From assembly GCA_016928305.1 (NCBI GenBank), contig JAFGKY010000013.1, positions 38,658 through 102,657 of the forward strand: a stretch of 64,000 nucleotides of DNA, given 5' to 3'. The translations under genes were made by a program, and so were the position numbers. The notes under the pieces were generated by a model, which ran no database searches, had not been told where the DNA came from, and saw only the letters and a program-made list of their open reading frames with translations. Origin of the DNA: Bacteroidales bacterium (GTDB lineage Bacteria > Bacteroidota > Bacteroidia > Bacteroidales > UBA10428). Shown one piece after another: positions 10,001 to 17,871 of this stretch. Positions within the stretch are counted from its first letter, which is position 1. Each line of letters starts with the position of its first letter.

Positions 10001-10032
10001 TGTTTTCTATAAGTGTAATCTTATTTCATGTA

Positions 10033-10509
10033 TCACCAGGCTGGTTTTTTACGTAAAGTCTTTTTAACGGCTTTTTTCCTTTTTGTTTCCAGACGTTCCT
10101 CAATTGAAGCAAGAGTGCGTTTTGTAGGCTTCCTTACTTTTTTAGGCAGCAGGGCTTTATTAAGCATACGATAAAACATATCGGCTGTTACCTGTTTGTT
10201 TTTATGCTGCGATCGTTCAGATTGTGATGTGATAATCAGATACCCGCTTTCAGTCAATTTTTTCTTCAACCTTGCCATCACCAGCTCTTTCTCAGCATCT
10301 GTCAGAAGGCTGGAAGAAGCCGGATGAAAACGTAGCTCTACTTTTGAACATACTTTGTTTACATGCTGACCTCCCGGGCCCTGGCTTTTTGAAGCACTGA
10401 AATGCAATTCATTGCTGAAATCCCTGCCAGCTATAGCAGTTAATACTATTTTCTTTTTTCTTTTCACTTCTTTTTTGCTCGTGAAAAAAACCTGAAAGGA
10501 TTGACTCAT
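10033..10509 (-). CDS. arfB: ArfB-like peptidyl-tRNA hydrolase (GGQ domain)
   Basis: A 158-residue protein with the release-factor catalytic motif GPGGQHVNK (GGQ at 46-48) and a basic C-terminal tail rich in Lys/Arg, as in ArfB/YaeJ. In that family the GGQ glutamine directs hydrolysis of peptidyl-tRNA on stalled, non-stop ribosomes and the basic tail enters the empty mRNA channel. The N-terminal 30 residues (two runs of lysine) are longer than usual, so the true start could be further in. I chose ATG (MSQSF) over a GTG two codons upstream. It is convergent with the LiaF-like gene and divergent from the cyclophilin. Confidence 0.8.
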   Translation of the reverse strand: MSQSFQVFFTSKKEVKRKKKIVLTAIAGRDFSNELHFSASKSQGPGGQHVNKVCSKVELRFHPASSSLLTDAEKELVMARLKKKLTESGYLIITSQSERSQHKNKQVTADMFYRMLNKALLPKKVRKPTKRTLASIEERLETKRKKAVKKTLRKKPAW

Positions 10510-10585
10510 AAACACCCGCTTCTAATATATGGAAATCCTATCAGGGTATAATTATTATAAAAGATAATATTAAGGATAATAATTG

Positions 10586-10593
10586 TATTTTTG
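10586..10593 (+). promoter_or_regulatory. Predicted -7 box of the cyclophilin gene
   Basis: TATTTTTG, an exact TAnnTTTG match, 28 bp before the ATG. Confidence 0.45.
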
Positions 10594-10620
10594 CCGATCT
10601 GATAATTTAACATACATCCT

Positions 10621-11061
10621 ATGAAACATGCTGAAATCCATACTGAAAAAGGTGTTATGAAAGTTAAATTCTTTGAACAGGATGCGCCCAACACCGTTGC
10701 TAATTTTATCAAGCTTTCCCGGCAAGGATTCTACGATGGTTTAACGTTTCATCGTGTTATTCCCGATTTTGTCATTCAGGGAGGTTGTCCTTTAGGAACC
10801 GGCGCGGGCGGACCGGGATTTACCATAAAATGTGAACTTGATGGAGACCATCAGTATCACGACAGAGGTGTATTATCAATGGCACATGCAGGAAAGGACA
10901 CAGGGGGATCACAATTTTTTATATGTCACAACCGCAACAATACCCGACATCTTGACCGGAAACATACTTGTTTTGGTAAGGTGTATGAAGGTTTGGAGGT
11001 CGTGGATAAGATACGCCAGGGCGACAGGATGGAAAAAATTATCATTACCGAAGAGGAATAA
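10621..11061 (+). CDS. Peptidyl-prolyl cis-trans isomerase, cyclophilin type
   Basis: A 146-residue single-domain cyclophilin, cytoplasmic since there is no signal peptide. Family motifs are [13 protein letters not shown] (catalytic Arg in FHR), SMAHAG and GSQFFI. It catalyses proline isomerisation and assists folding. The length is typical of the small PpiB-like form. The family's usual Trp near the binding pocket appears to be replaced ([11 protein letters not shown]), as in many bacterial forms. The gene has its own promoter box, and the next gene starts about 90 bp downstream. Confidence 0.92.
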   Translation: MKHAEIHTEKGVMKVKFFEQDAPNTVANFIKLSRQGFYDGLTFHRVIPDFVIQGGCPLGTGAGGPGFTIKCELDGDHQYHDRGVLSMAHAGKDTGGSQFFICHNRNNTRHLDRKHTCFGKVYEGLEVVDKIRQGDRMEKIIITEEE

Positions 11062-11152
11062 AATTACAGGAATACCATGGGAAGGGCATTTGAATTCCGT
11101 AAGGTCGGAATACTTAAAAGTTGATATTTCAATTTATGGAAGATGGAATTGT

Positions 11153-12049
11153 ATGGAAACAAGAGACCTGTATATTAAACTTAAAGAGGCTTATTCCAAT
11201 CAGAACCTCACACGGATTACCATAACACTTATAAACTTATACAAGGAAAAACAATTTGGGATTTTGGCAAAAATTGCTGAAATAATAAATGAAACACATG
11301 CCATTGAAATTGATCCTGAAGCCCGATATTTCTCAAAACTGATGATGCTTTATCATCCTGATCGAGGGAACTTTCACCGGCAGGAGATAGACAGGCTGGT
11401 CACCATTAATGATTACAACGGATTGTCTTCCTATGTTCATATTCTTTCAATGGAAAGCATTGAAGAGATTGCCGTTACGCTGGGAAATTTTGAAGATATT
11501 GATTATTCTCCGGTATATGAATGGGATATTAATACCGATGACTTCATTATCATTACCGAAGATGAAAAGCCACAACAGGAGAAGAAATACCGTGGGGCAA
11601 AAAAATCCAGAGGTATTTCTTTTTATGATGCTTATAAGATCAGAATGTATGGCAATACCCACGTTGAATTTCTGCCTCATTATCTGGAGGATATCGAAGA
11701 ATTTGAACTGGCTCATTCGGGGATCGATGATCTTGATGGGGTACAATATTGTATACACGCTGTTTCCCTGAATCTGTCCGGTAATTCAATCGAGGATATT
11801 TCAAGGCTATGGGGACTGAAGCAATTGCTGGAAATTGATCTTTCTGATAACAAGATTTCCGACGTGGATACCTTATCGAACCTGAAAAATCTGCGGACTT
11901 TAAACCTTTCCAATAATACGATCAGTGATATTTCATCTTTAATGAATCTTGAGAATCTTGAATATCTTGATATTTCGGGGATAAAAGCACCTCATGATCA
12001 GATCAGGGTGCTTGAGGAACTCGGTATCACTGTAATTAGAAATCAATGA
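11153..12049 (+). CDS. Leucine-rich repeat protein with HPD motif
   Basis: 298 residues from ATG (METRDLYIKL). An in-frame extension further upstream would overlap the cyclophilin gene and is not likely coding. The N-terminal 90 residues are helical and contain YHPDRGN (HPD at 68-70) after a hydrophobic helix, which recalls the J-domain loop. An acidic linker with a basic patch follows (about 120-165). From about residue 195 to the end there are leucine-rich repeats of the SDS22/internalin type (LNLSGN, IDLSDNKISD, LNLSNNTISD, LDISG). No signal peptide. LRRs mediate protein binding, so a chaperone adaptor is possible but unproven. Confidence 0.72.
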   Translation: METRDLYIKLKEAYSNQNLTRITITLINLYKEKQFGILAKIAEIINETHAIEIDPEARYFSKLMMLYHPDRGNFHRQEIDRLVTINDYNGLSSYVHILSMESIEEIAVTLGNFEDIDYSPVYEWDINTDDFIIITEDEKPQQEKKYRGAKKSRGISFYDAYKIRMYGNTHVEFLPHYLEDIEEFELAHSGIDDLDGVQYCIHAVSLNLSGNSIEDISRLWGLKQLLEIDLSDNKISDVDTLSNLKNLRTLNLSNNTISDISSLMNLENLEYLDISGIKAPHDQIRVLEELGITVIRNQ

Positions 12050-12312
12050 ATTTGCATTCAAACCATGAGATGCTGGTCATTTGGACATGGATCCCTGGTT
12101 CATTCATGCTATCAGTTTATTTTGTTTTCAAAATGACTATCGGATGATACTGCAAGGTAAAAGGATTCTTTGACAATCGATAGCTTAAAGACCTGGATAC
12201 TATCTTATGAGGGTAATAATTATTAAATAAAAAATCTCGCATCGGATAAATACCTGTTTCCCCTATATAACAGCCTGAGCAGTTTTTTATCATCTGATGA
12301 ACAATCTATATT

Positions 12313-12714
12313 TCAAGGGCTTGCCTTCAGACGCTTCTGAAGTTGTTCCTGCAGCCATTTAATGGCTGCATCTTCACTGGTGAAAAGGCGGGTGGGAACT
12401 TTCGGCTGACTGAATTTCAGATATAGATTTGCAAAGTAACTCGAGATTTTTGAATCTACGATTATGGCTGTGCCGGCTACATGCGCCCGATATTGAGCAG
12501 CAGCGTATGCACGGGTTTTTGAATCAATGAACATCATATTTCGGATATCAATCAGGTTTGCACATAACCTGTTTCCGTTCCATGTATCTCCCACTTTGGT
12601 CATTTTTTCCAGTGTGTCCATGTCGAGAGAACAGTTGTTTATAGCAGTATACCGGTAAATCTGATCATCTCCCTGGATAACCTTGATCTTATCATTAATA
12701 ACAGTACTTTGCAT
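12313..12714 (-). CDS. STAS/SpoIIAA-like protein, putative
   Basis: A 133-residue soluble protein. The pattern of a beta N-terminus, helices and strand-helix units (NRLCANLIDIRNMMFID, then AGTAIIVDSK) with a final helix after LFTSEDAAIKWLQEQL resembles STAS/SEC14-like proteins of Bacteroidota that bind small hydrophobic ligands or regulate by partner binding. The assignment is by fold impression only. It is monocistronic. The 263 bp between it and the LRR gene hold nothing I recognise. Confidence 0.55.
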   Translation of the reverse strand: MQSTVINDKIKVIQGDDQIYRYTAINNCSLDMDTLEKMTKVGDTWNGNRLCANLIDIRNMMFIDSKTRAYAAAQYRAHVAGTAIIVDSKISSYFANLYLKFSQPKVPTRLFTSEDAAIKWLQEQLQKRLKASP

Positions 12715-12830
12715 ACAAATAAGTTAAGAAGTTCGAAAATAGATATTTTTTTTATACCAGGAAAATCCCTATTGGAAAATATTAGATTTGTTGTATCAAC
12801 CGCACTAATATGCATTTGAATATAAATAAA

Positions 12831-12838
12831 TAGGTTTG
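12831..12838 (+). promoter_or_regulatory. Predicted -7 box of msrA
   Basis: TAGGTTTG, a TAnnTTTG match, 14 bp before the first ATG of the frame and 50 bp before the preferred ATG. A second match, TAGATTTG, lies at 12783-12790. Confidence 0.35.
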
Positions 12839-12887
12839 TATAACAACCTTTATGCAAATGATTTGTTTCACATGTAAAATACATGGA

Positions 12888-13538
12888 ATGAAGCCAAAAA
12901 TATTTTTTGTTTTTATTACAGTTTTCTATTTTCACTATTCCTGTTCACAAAACAATAATCGTGAAGAATATTATAAAACCGGACAACTTATGAGTGCACA
13001 ATTTGATACTGCAACTTTTGGAGCGGGCTGCTATTGGTGTGTTGAAGCTATATTCCAGCGACTTGAAGGTGTAATATCCGTAGTGTCGGGATTTTCCGGA
13101 GGCCATGTTAAGAATCCTTCCTATAGGGAGGTCTGTACAGGCATAACAGGGCATGCCGAGGTATGTCAGATTACCTTCGATCCTTCCATTATCAGTTATG
13201 TTGAGCTGTTGGAGGTATTCTGGAAAACCCATGATCCTACTACGCTCAACCGACAGGGTAACGATGTAGGCACACAATATCGTTCAGCTATATTTTATCA
13301 CACTAAAGAACAACAAAGACTTGCCCTGGAAATGAAAAAAGAACTTGATGCAGCGCAAATTTGGAATGATTCTATCGTCACTGAGATTGTACCTTTTAAT
13401 GTTTTTTACAGGGCTAAAGATTATCATCAGGACTATTATAACCAGAATAAATCCCAGCCATATTGCACCTTCGTAATTACACCAAAAATTGAGAAATTTG
13501 AAAAGGTCTTTAAGGATAAGATTGTAAAAAATCCATAA
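12888..13538 (+). CDS. msrA: Peptide-methionine (S)-S-oxide reductase, probably a lipoprotein
   Basis: The MsrA catalytic motif GAGCYWC (variant of GCFWC; nucleophile Cys near residue 48) and the family pattern SGGHVKNPSYREVC are present, followed by FWKTHDPTTLNRQGNDVGTQ. It reduces the S-epimer of methionine sulfoxide in damaged proteins. From this ATG the N-terminus is MKPKIFFVFITVFYF ending in SCSQ, a plausible lipobox, which suggests export to the periplasm or outer membrane. An ATG 36 bp upstream adds 12 residues and an ATG further in would give a cytoplasmic form. No MsrB is adjacent. Confidence 0.9.
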   Translation: MKPKIFFVFITVFYFHYSCSQNNNREEYYKTGQLMSAQFDTATFGAGCYWCVEAIFQRLEGVISVVSGFSGGHVKNPSYREVCTGITGHAEVCQITFDPSIISYVELLEVFWKTHDPTTLNRQGNDVGTQYRSAIFYHTKEQQRLALEMKKELDAAQIWNDSIVTEIVPFNVFYRAKDYHQDYYNQNKSQPYCTFVITPKIEKFEKVFKDKIVKNP

Positions 13539-13588
13539 AATTCTTTTCAGTTTTTTGCAGGGTGGATTTCAAATCAACACAACCTGAC

Positions 13589-13596
13589 TATCTTTG
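13589..13596 (+). promoter_or_regulatory. Predicted -7 box of ccsBA
   Basis: TATCTTTG matches TAnnTTTG. It ends 26 bp before the ATG at 13623 but only 11 bp before the ATG at 13608, which favours the downstream start. Confidence 0.45.
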
Positions 13597-13622
13597 ATTT
13601 ATCCACAATGATGATACCCTGT

Positions 13623-16600
13623 ATGAAAAAACTGATTTCTTTTCTTTCTTCTCCCTGGTTCATGACCACAATCATTGTTATTTTCTTTATATCCATTGCA
13701 ACGGCCACATTCATTGAATACAATTTAGGTACTGCCACTGCGCGAGCTCTTATATATGATGCCGCCTGGTTCTACCTTCTTCTGTTATTTGTCTGCATGA
13801 GTCTAATTGTCTCCATTATTAAGCACAAACTTTATCAGAGAAAAAAATTTACTGTATTTGTTTTTCATATCGGCTTTGTTGTGATTATTGTCGGAGCCGG
13901 TATAACCCGGTTTACAGGTTCCGAAGGTTCAATGATGATAAGAGAAGGGGAGGCTGCAGATTGGTTTTTCTGCGATAAGGATAGACTTACACTCTCTGTA
14001 ATGGATGAAGGCAGGTCGGTTACTGTTTCAAAAGCAATTACCCATCGTACTTATGGTAAGAAAAAGCATTTTATCAAAATGAACTTTGAACAACAGAAAA
14101 TAATGATATGGATATTGCAATACCTGTCTGATGCTGTGCAACGGCCAGTTTCCTTTCCGGGGGGAGCGCCAATGGCTGAACTGGTCGTGTCGGATGGAGA
14201 AACACGTGATAAAATTATCCTTCAAAGGAGCGAAATCCAAAGGGTAGGAAAACTTGTTTTTGCTTTTGAAGAAGAGGATATTCATAAGGCTGATATACAC
14301 CTTTTTCAAAAGGAGGACAGGTTATACTTTACATCTGATTTTGAAGTGGAACAAATATCCATGACCGATCACACCGGACAGCGGTTACCGGCTGACAGCA
14401 TTCATGCATTTGAGACACGGCAATTGTATTATTTCGGAGGACATGCGGTTGTGCTTACAAATTATTACCCAAAAGGAAGGATAATTGCTGCTATGGATCA
14501 GCATCAAAACAACTCTAACGGAAGAGATGCATTGTTGATCCGCATAGAGAAGGATACAGCCCGGAGAGAGGTGCTGGTATGGAAAGATACTGATGGATTT
14601 ACTGGTCATAGTGCTGTTGCTATCGGAGATGAGAAATTCCGGATTTCTTTTGGTCCCGGGAAGATAAAACTTCCTTTCAGATTATACCTGAAGGATTTTC
14701 ACATTGAACGATATCCCGGATCCAAAAGTCCTTCCTGGTACGAAAGCAAGGTCATTGTGCAGGACAGCATCAACGGAATGAATGAATGCAAAAAAATATA
14801 CATGAATAATGTTCTCCGTTACAAAGGATACCGGTTTTATCAATCTTCCTATGATAACGATGAAAAAGGCACGGTTTTATCAGTGAATCATGATATTGCA
14901 GGTACACTTGTTACTTATGCCGGTTACCTGTTAATGACACTGGGCATGGTCATTAGCCTGATTAACAGGAACAGCCGGTTTCGGCGTCTTGCAAGAGAAA
15001 CCGTTGCTATTAGCCGGCTAAAAAAAATGCTTTCACTGCTGACTTTGTTTACATTGATTTCACTTACCAGTCCTGCACAAAAGCAACATGAAAAACAACT
15101 TAAACCAGTGGATGGGACACATGCTACGGAGTTTGGAAAGTTATTAATCCAGGATGTCGGAGGCCGGATTGAGCCCGTTAATACAATGAGTTCACAGGTT
15201 TTACGAAAGTTTTACCGGAAGGATAAATACAGGGGAATGAGTGCTGACCAGGTAATACTGGGTATGATAATTGAACCTGATGTCTGGCAGCATGAACCTA
15301 TAATACGAACAAGACGTCCACTGATAAAGGAGATTTCAGGAAACATTGACAATTATCTCTCTTTTTCTTCCTTTTTCAATGGTTCTGGCTATTTATTGCA
15401 GCCTTATGTTGAAAATGCTTACCGAAAAAAGCCGGCTTACAGGAGCAAATTCGATAATGAAATCATACGGCTTGATGAACGGATTAATATCATGTACCTT
15501 GTTTTTACAGGAGACCTTCTCCGTATCTTTCCAAAACGCGGTGACAGCACCTTATCCTGGTATGCACCTTCTTACATTAACTCGCATTTTGATTCTACCG
15601 GATCTGTACTTGTGCAGGACCTTTTCCCCAATTATGTTACTGCTTGCAGGAAAAGTCTGTTATCAGGGAACTGGAAAGAAGCAGACAGGTATTTAACCGC
15701 AATGGCAAATTATCAGCGGGAATACGGATCATCCATTATTCCTCCGCAAAGGAGAATAAATGCCGAATTATACCTGAACCGATACAATGTTTTCGAAAGA
15801 ATTGCTTTTGCCTACGGATTGGTCGGATCTGTTCTTCTAATATATCAGCTCGTTTGTTTGTTTTACTCAAGGATCAGAAGCCGGATCCCGATTGTGATTG
15901 CCATTTCATTTATTCTGATATTATTTACATTACATACAGCGGGTCTTGTATTTCGCTGGTATGTTTCCGGACATGCTCCTTGGAGCAATGGATACGAAGT
16001 TCTGGTTTTCATTGCCTGGGCGTCCGTGATGGCAGGCATAATATTTGCTTTCCGCTCAGGTATTGCATTGAGTGTTACATCGGTTTTAGCCTGTCTGATT
16101 CTGCATACCGCTCACCTAAGCTGGATGGATCCTCAAATCACCAATCTTGTTCCTGTTTTAAAATCCTATTGGCTGGTTTTGCATGTAGCGACCATCACGG
16201 TTAGTTATGGTTTTCTTGCACTGGGAACATTCATGGCTTTCATTAACCTTTGGCTGATGGTTTTTCAAAACAGACAACGCTTTCAATATATTCAATTGTC
16301 TATAGAAGAATTATCCCGCATCATTGAAATGACACTTATTATTGGTTTGTATTTGCTGGCAATCGGCACATTTCTGGGTGGTGTCTGGGCAAATCAATCA
16401 TGGGGAAGGTACTGGGGATGGGATCCAAAAGAAACCTGGGCACTGGCAACCATTCTGGTATATGCTTTTATTGTTCATATAAGACTGGTCCCTGGACTGA
16501 AAGGCCTCTGGTGTTTTAACCTGGCAGCATTGCTGGGATTCAGTTCGGTTATTATGACCTACTTCGGAGTCAACTATTACCTTTCGGGCCTTCACTCCTA

Positions 16601-16769
16601 TGCTGCAGGAGATCCTTTGCCGGTACCTGCATTTGTATATTACACCCTGGGCATAATTGCTCTTTTGGCTGTTTCGGCATACTTGAATCAACGTAGGCTT
16701 GGCAGACAAATGACCAATGGTGTTTCCAGGCCAATGACATCGCATTTTCAAATAGACGATGACAAATAA
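13623..16769 (+). CDS. ccsBA: Cytochrome c biogenesis protein, CcsB-CcsA (ResB-ResC) fusion
   Basis: About 1048 residues. The N-terminal part is ResB/CcsB-like: membrane segments near 8-28, 45-65 and 72-92, a large periplasmic domain, and another membrane helix near 425-445. After a second periplasmic stretch, the C-terminal third is CcsA-like with many membrane helices and the haem-handling WWD motif (WGRYWGWDPKETWA). Candidate haem-ligand histidines lie in the flanking loops (LHTAGLVFRWY, VLHVATITV, LHSYAAGD). System II cytochrome c synthesis carries haem out and attaches it to apocytochrome CXXCH sites. The fused form is known in epsilonproteobacteria and Bacteroidota. No nrfHA or other cytochrome gene is adjacent here. 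Confidence 0.88.
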   Translation: MKKLISFLSSPWFMTTIIVIFFISIATATFIEYNLGTATARALIYDAAWFYLLLLFVCMSLIVSIIKHKLYQRKKFTVFVFHIGFVVIIVGAGITRFTGSEGSMMIREGEAADWFFCDKDRLTLSVMDEGRSVTVSKAITHRTYGKKKHFIKMNFEQQKIMIWILQYLSDAVQRPVSFPGGAPMAELVVSDGETRDKIILQRSEIQRVGKLVFAFEEEDIHKADIHLFQKEDRLYFTSDFEVEQISMTDHTGQRLPADSIHAFETRQLYYFGGHAVVLTNYYPKGRIIAAMDQHQNNSNGRDALLIRIEKDTARREVLVWKDTDGFTGHSAVAIGDEKFRISFGPGKIKLPFRLYLKDFHIERYPGSKSPSWYESKVIVQDSINGMNECKKIYMNNVLRYKGYRFYQSSYDNDEKGTVLSVNHDIAGTLVTYAGYLLMTLGMVISLINRNSRFRRLARETVAISRLKKMLSLLTLFTLISLTSPAQKQHEKQLKPVDGTHATEFGKLLIQDVGGRIEPVNTMSSQVLRKFYRKDKYRGMSADQVILGMIIEPDVWQHEPIIRTRRPLIKEISGNIDNYLSFSSFFNGSGYLLQPYVENAYRKKPAYRSKFDNEIIRLDERINIMYLVFTGDLLRIFPKRGDSTLSWYAPSYINSHFDSTGSVLVQDLFPNYVTACRKSLLSGNWKEADRYLTAMANYQREYGSSIIPPQRRINAELYLNRYNVFERIAFAYGLVGSVLLIYQLVCLFYSRIRSRIPIVIAISFILILFTLHTAGLVFRWYVSGHAPWSNGYEVLVFIAWASVMAGIIFAFRSGIALSVTSVLACLILHTAHLSWMDPQITNLVPVLKSYWLVLHVATITVSYGFLALGTFMAFINLWLMVFQNRQRFQYIQLSIEELSRIIEMTLIIGLYLLAIGTFLGGVWANQSWGRYWGWDPKETWALATILVYAFIVHIRLVPGLKGLWCFNLAALLGFSSVIMTYFGVNYYLSGLHSYAAGDPLPVPAFVYYTLGIIALLAVSAYLNQRRLGRQMTNGVSRPMTSHFQIDDDK

Positions 16770-16792
16770 AATCAAATATTTTCAAACAATGA

Positions 16793-16972
16793 AACGGTTT
16801 TCACTGTCCGAAGGGATCATCATTGGTTACTGAGTGCGAAAAAATGATCAATCCGCTTGCCCTGGAATGTGGGCTGGGAGTATACCTGTATACGCAACCA
16901 GACAGTACCTTCAATGAATTCTATTCTGCCAGGGCGTATTCAAGAATCGGTTCAGGTATATTAGGAAGATAA
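16793..16972 (+). pseudogene. Possible remnant of an outer-membrane protein gene
   Basis: An open stretch of 59 codons ends in a stop; its only in-frame ATG is at 16844. The translation (NPLALECGLGVYLYTQ, then FYSARAYSRIGSGI) has alternating hydrophobic residues like a beta-barrel strand pair and resembles the C-terminal part of PagL-type acyloxyacyl hydrolases. There is no complete gene around it. It lies just behind ccsBA in a 457-bp gap. The match is by eye and weak. Confidence 0.25.
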
Positions 16973-17078
16973 TTTCAGCCATTTCAAATTCTACATTTTT
17001 TGGCCTTGTTGTAAACTTTAGTAACTTTAGCCTGTATAATATATGAATTTCTTTTAATGAACAAATTACGATTAAATT

Positions 17079-17171
17079 ACACTAACTTTTCTTCGAAAAC
17101 TAAGTGTAACTAAATCGGGCTAACCTGCTTTAGCATAGAATAATCTGTGTTCTTATGAATAGGGCAGGTTA
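17079..17171 (+). promoter_or_regulatory. Two inverted repeats in the leader of the Yip1-family gene
   Basis: 17079-17107 is a 13-bp near-perfect inverted repeat (ACACTAACTTTTC paired with GAAAACTAAGTGT, two mismatches, 3-nt loop). 17121-17171 has perfect 8-bp outer arms TAACCTGC/GCAGGTTA and weaker inner arms CATAGAA/TTCTTATG. The second ends 55 bp before the ATG. They could be operators or a leader RNA structure; neither has the T-run of a terminator. Confidence 0.35.
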
Positions 17172-17226
17172 GATTAATATTTAAAAAAGGAATAATTTAG
17201 ATTATAAAACCTTAAATACAGAAAAC

Positions 17227-17802
17227 ATGAATATCATTGAAAGAGCAAAAAAGATCATTCTCAAACCAAAAGAAGAATGGGTGGTAATTGAACAGGAAAG
17301 TACCAGTGTTCAGGGGCTGATAACCATGTATCTTTTCCCCCTTGCCCTGATACCTGCAATTGCCAGTTTAATCGGATACGGATTCTTTTTCAAATTTCAT
17401 TCCTTAGGATTTGGTTTGAAATATGGAATTTTGTACCTGATAACTTACGTTGTTGGTGCCTTGTTGACGGCCTGGGTCATTGATATCCTGGCTCCTTCCT
17501 TTGGCTCAACGAAAGATTTCCGGAAAGCTTTTCAGCTGGTGGTTTATTCCTACACACCGATGATGGTGGCCGGTGTTGTAATGATTTTTCCGTCACTGAG
17601 TCCAATAATGCTGTTAGCTGGATTATATTCGTTGTATATACTATACCTGGGCTTTAAACCCTTAATGAAAACCCCTGATGATAAGGTAACAACTTATTTT
17701 GTGGTTAGCCTGGTGGTGCTGGTAGTTATCTACTTTGTTATTTCTACCGTTCTCATGCGAATAATAGTGGGAAATCCCTTATCGGTGTATGGTAACTTAT
17801 AA
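17227..17802 (+). CDS. Yip1 family membrane protein
   Basis: 191 residues. A short amphipathic N-terminus (MNIIERAKKIILKPKEEW, typical of bacterial Yip1-domain proteins) is followed by about five membrane helices (near 30-50, 70-95, 105-125, 130-150 and 155-180). The function in bacteria is unclear; some are linked to membrane organisation or export. The gene has a structured leader and a strong terminator, so it is a single transcript unit. Confidence 0.75.
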   Translation: MNIIERAKKIILKPKEEWVVIEQESTSVQGLITMYLFPLALIPAIASLIGYGFFFKFHSLGFGLKYGILYLITYVVGALLTAWVIDILAPSFGSTKDFRKAFQLVVYSYTPMMVAGVVMIFPSLSPIMLLAGLYSLYILYLGFKPLMKTPDDKVTTYFVVSLVVLVVIYFVISTVLMRIIVGNPLSVYGNL

Positions 17803-17828
17803 AGGTAAGTATCGTGTAACTAACCGGC

Positions 17829-17866
17829 AAAAGACCGTCTTCTTTATAGAAGGCGGTCTTTTATAA
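17829..17866. terminator. Bidirectional terminator
   Basis: A 15-bp stem (AAAAGACCGTCTTCT/AGAAGGCGGTCTTTT, one wobble) with a 4-nt loop, with A-run and T-run on either side. It serves the Yip1 gene and the convergent Memo-AMMECR1 gene. Confidence 0.88.
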
Positions 17867-17871
17867 ATAAA

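Noticed and set aside
10832..11152. In-frame upstream extension of the LRR gene overlapping the cyclophilin gene
   Set aside because: The sequence overlaps a clear cyclophilin gene in another frame and has no relation to the LRR protein.
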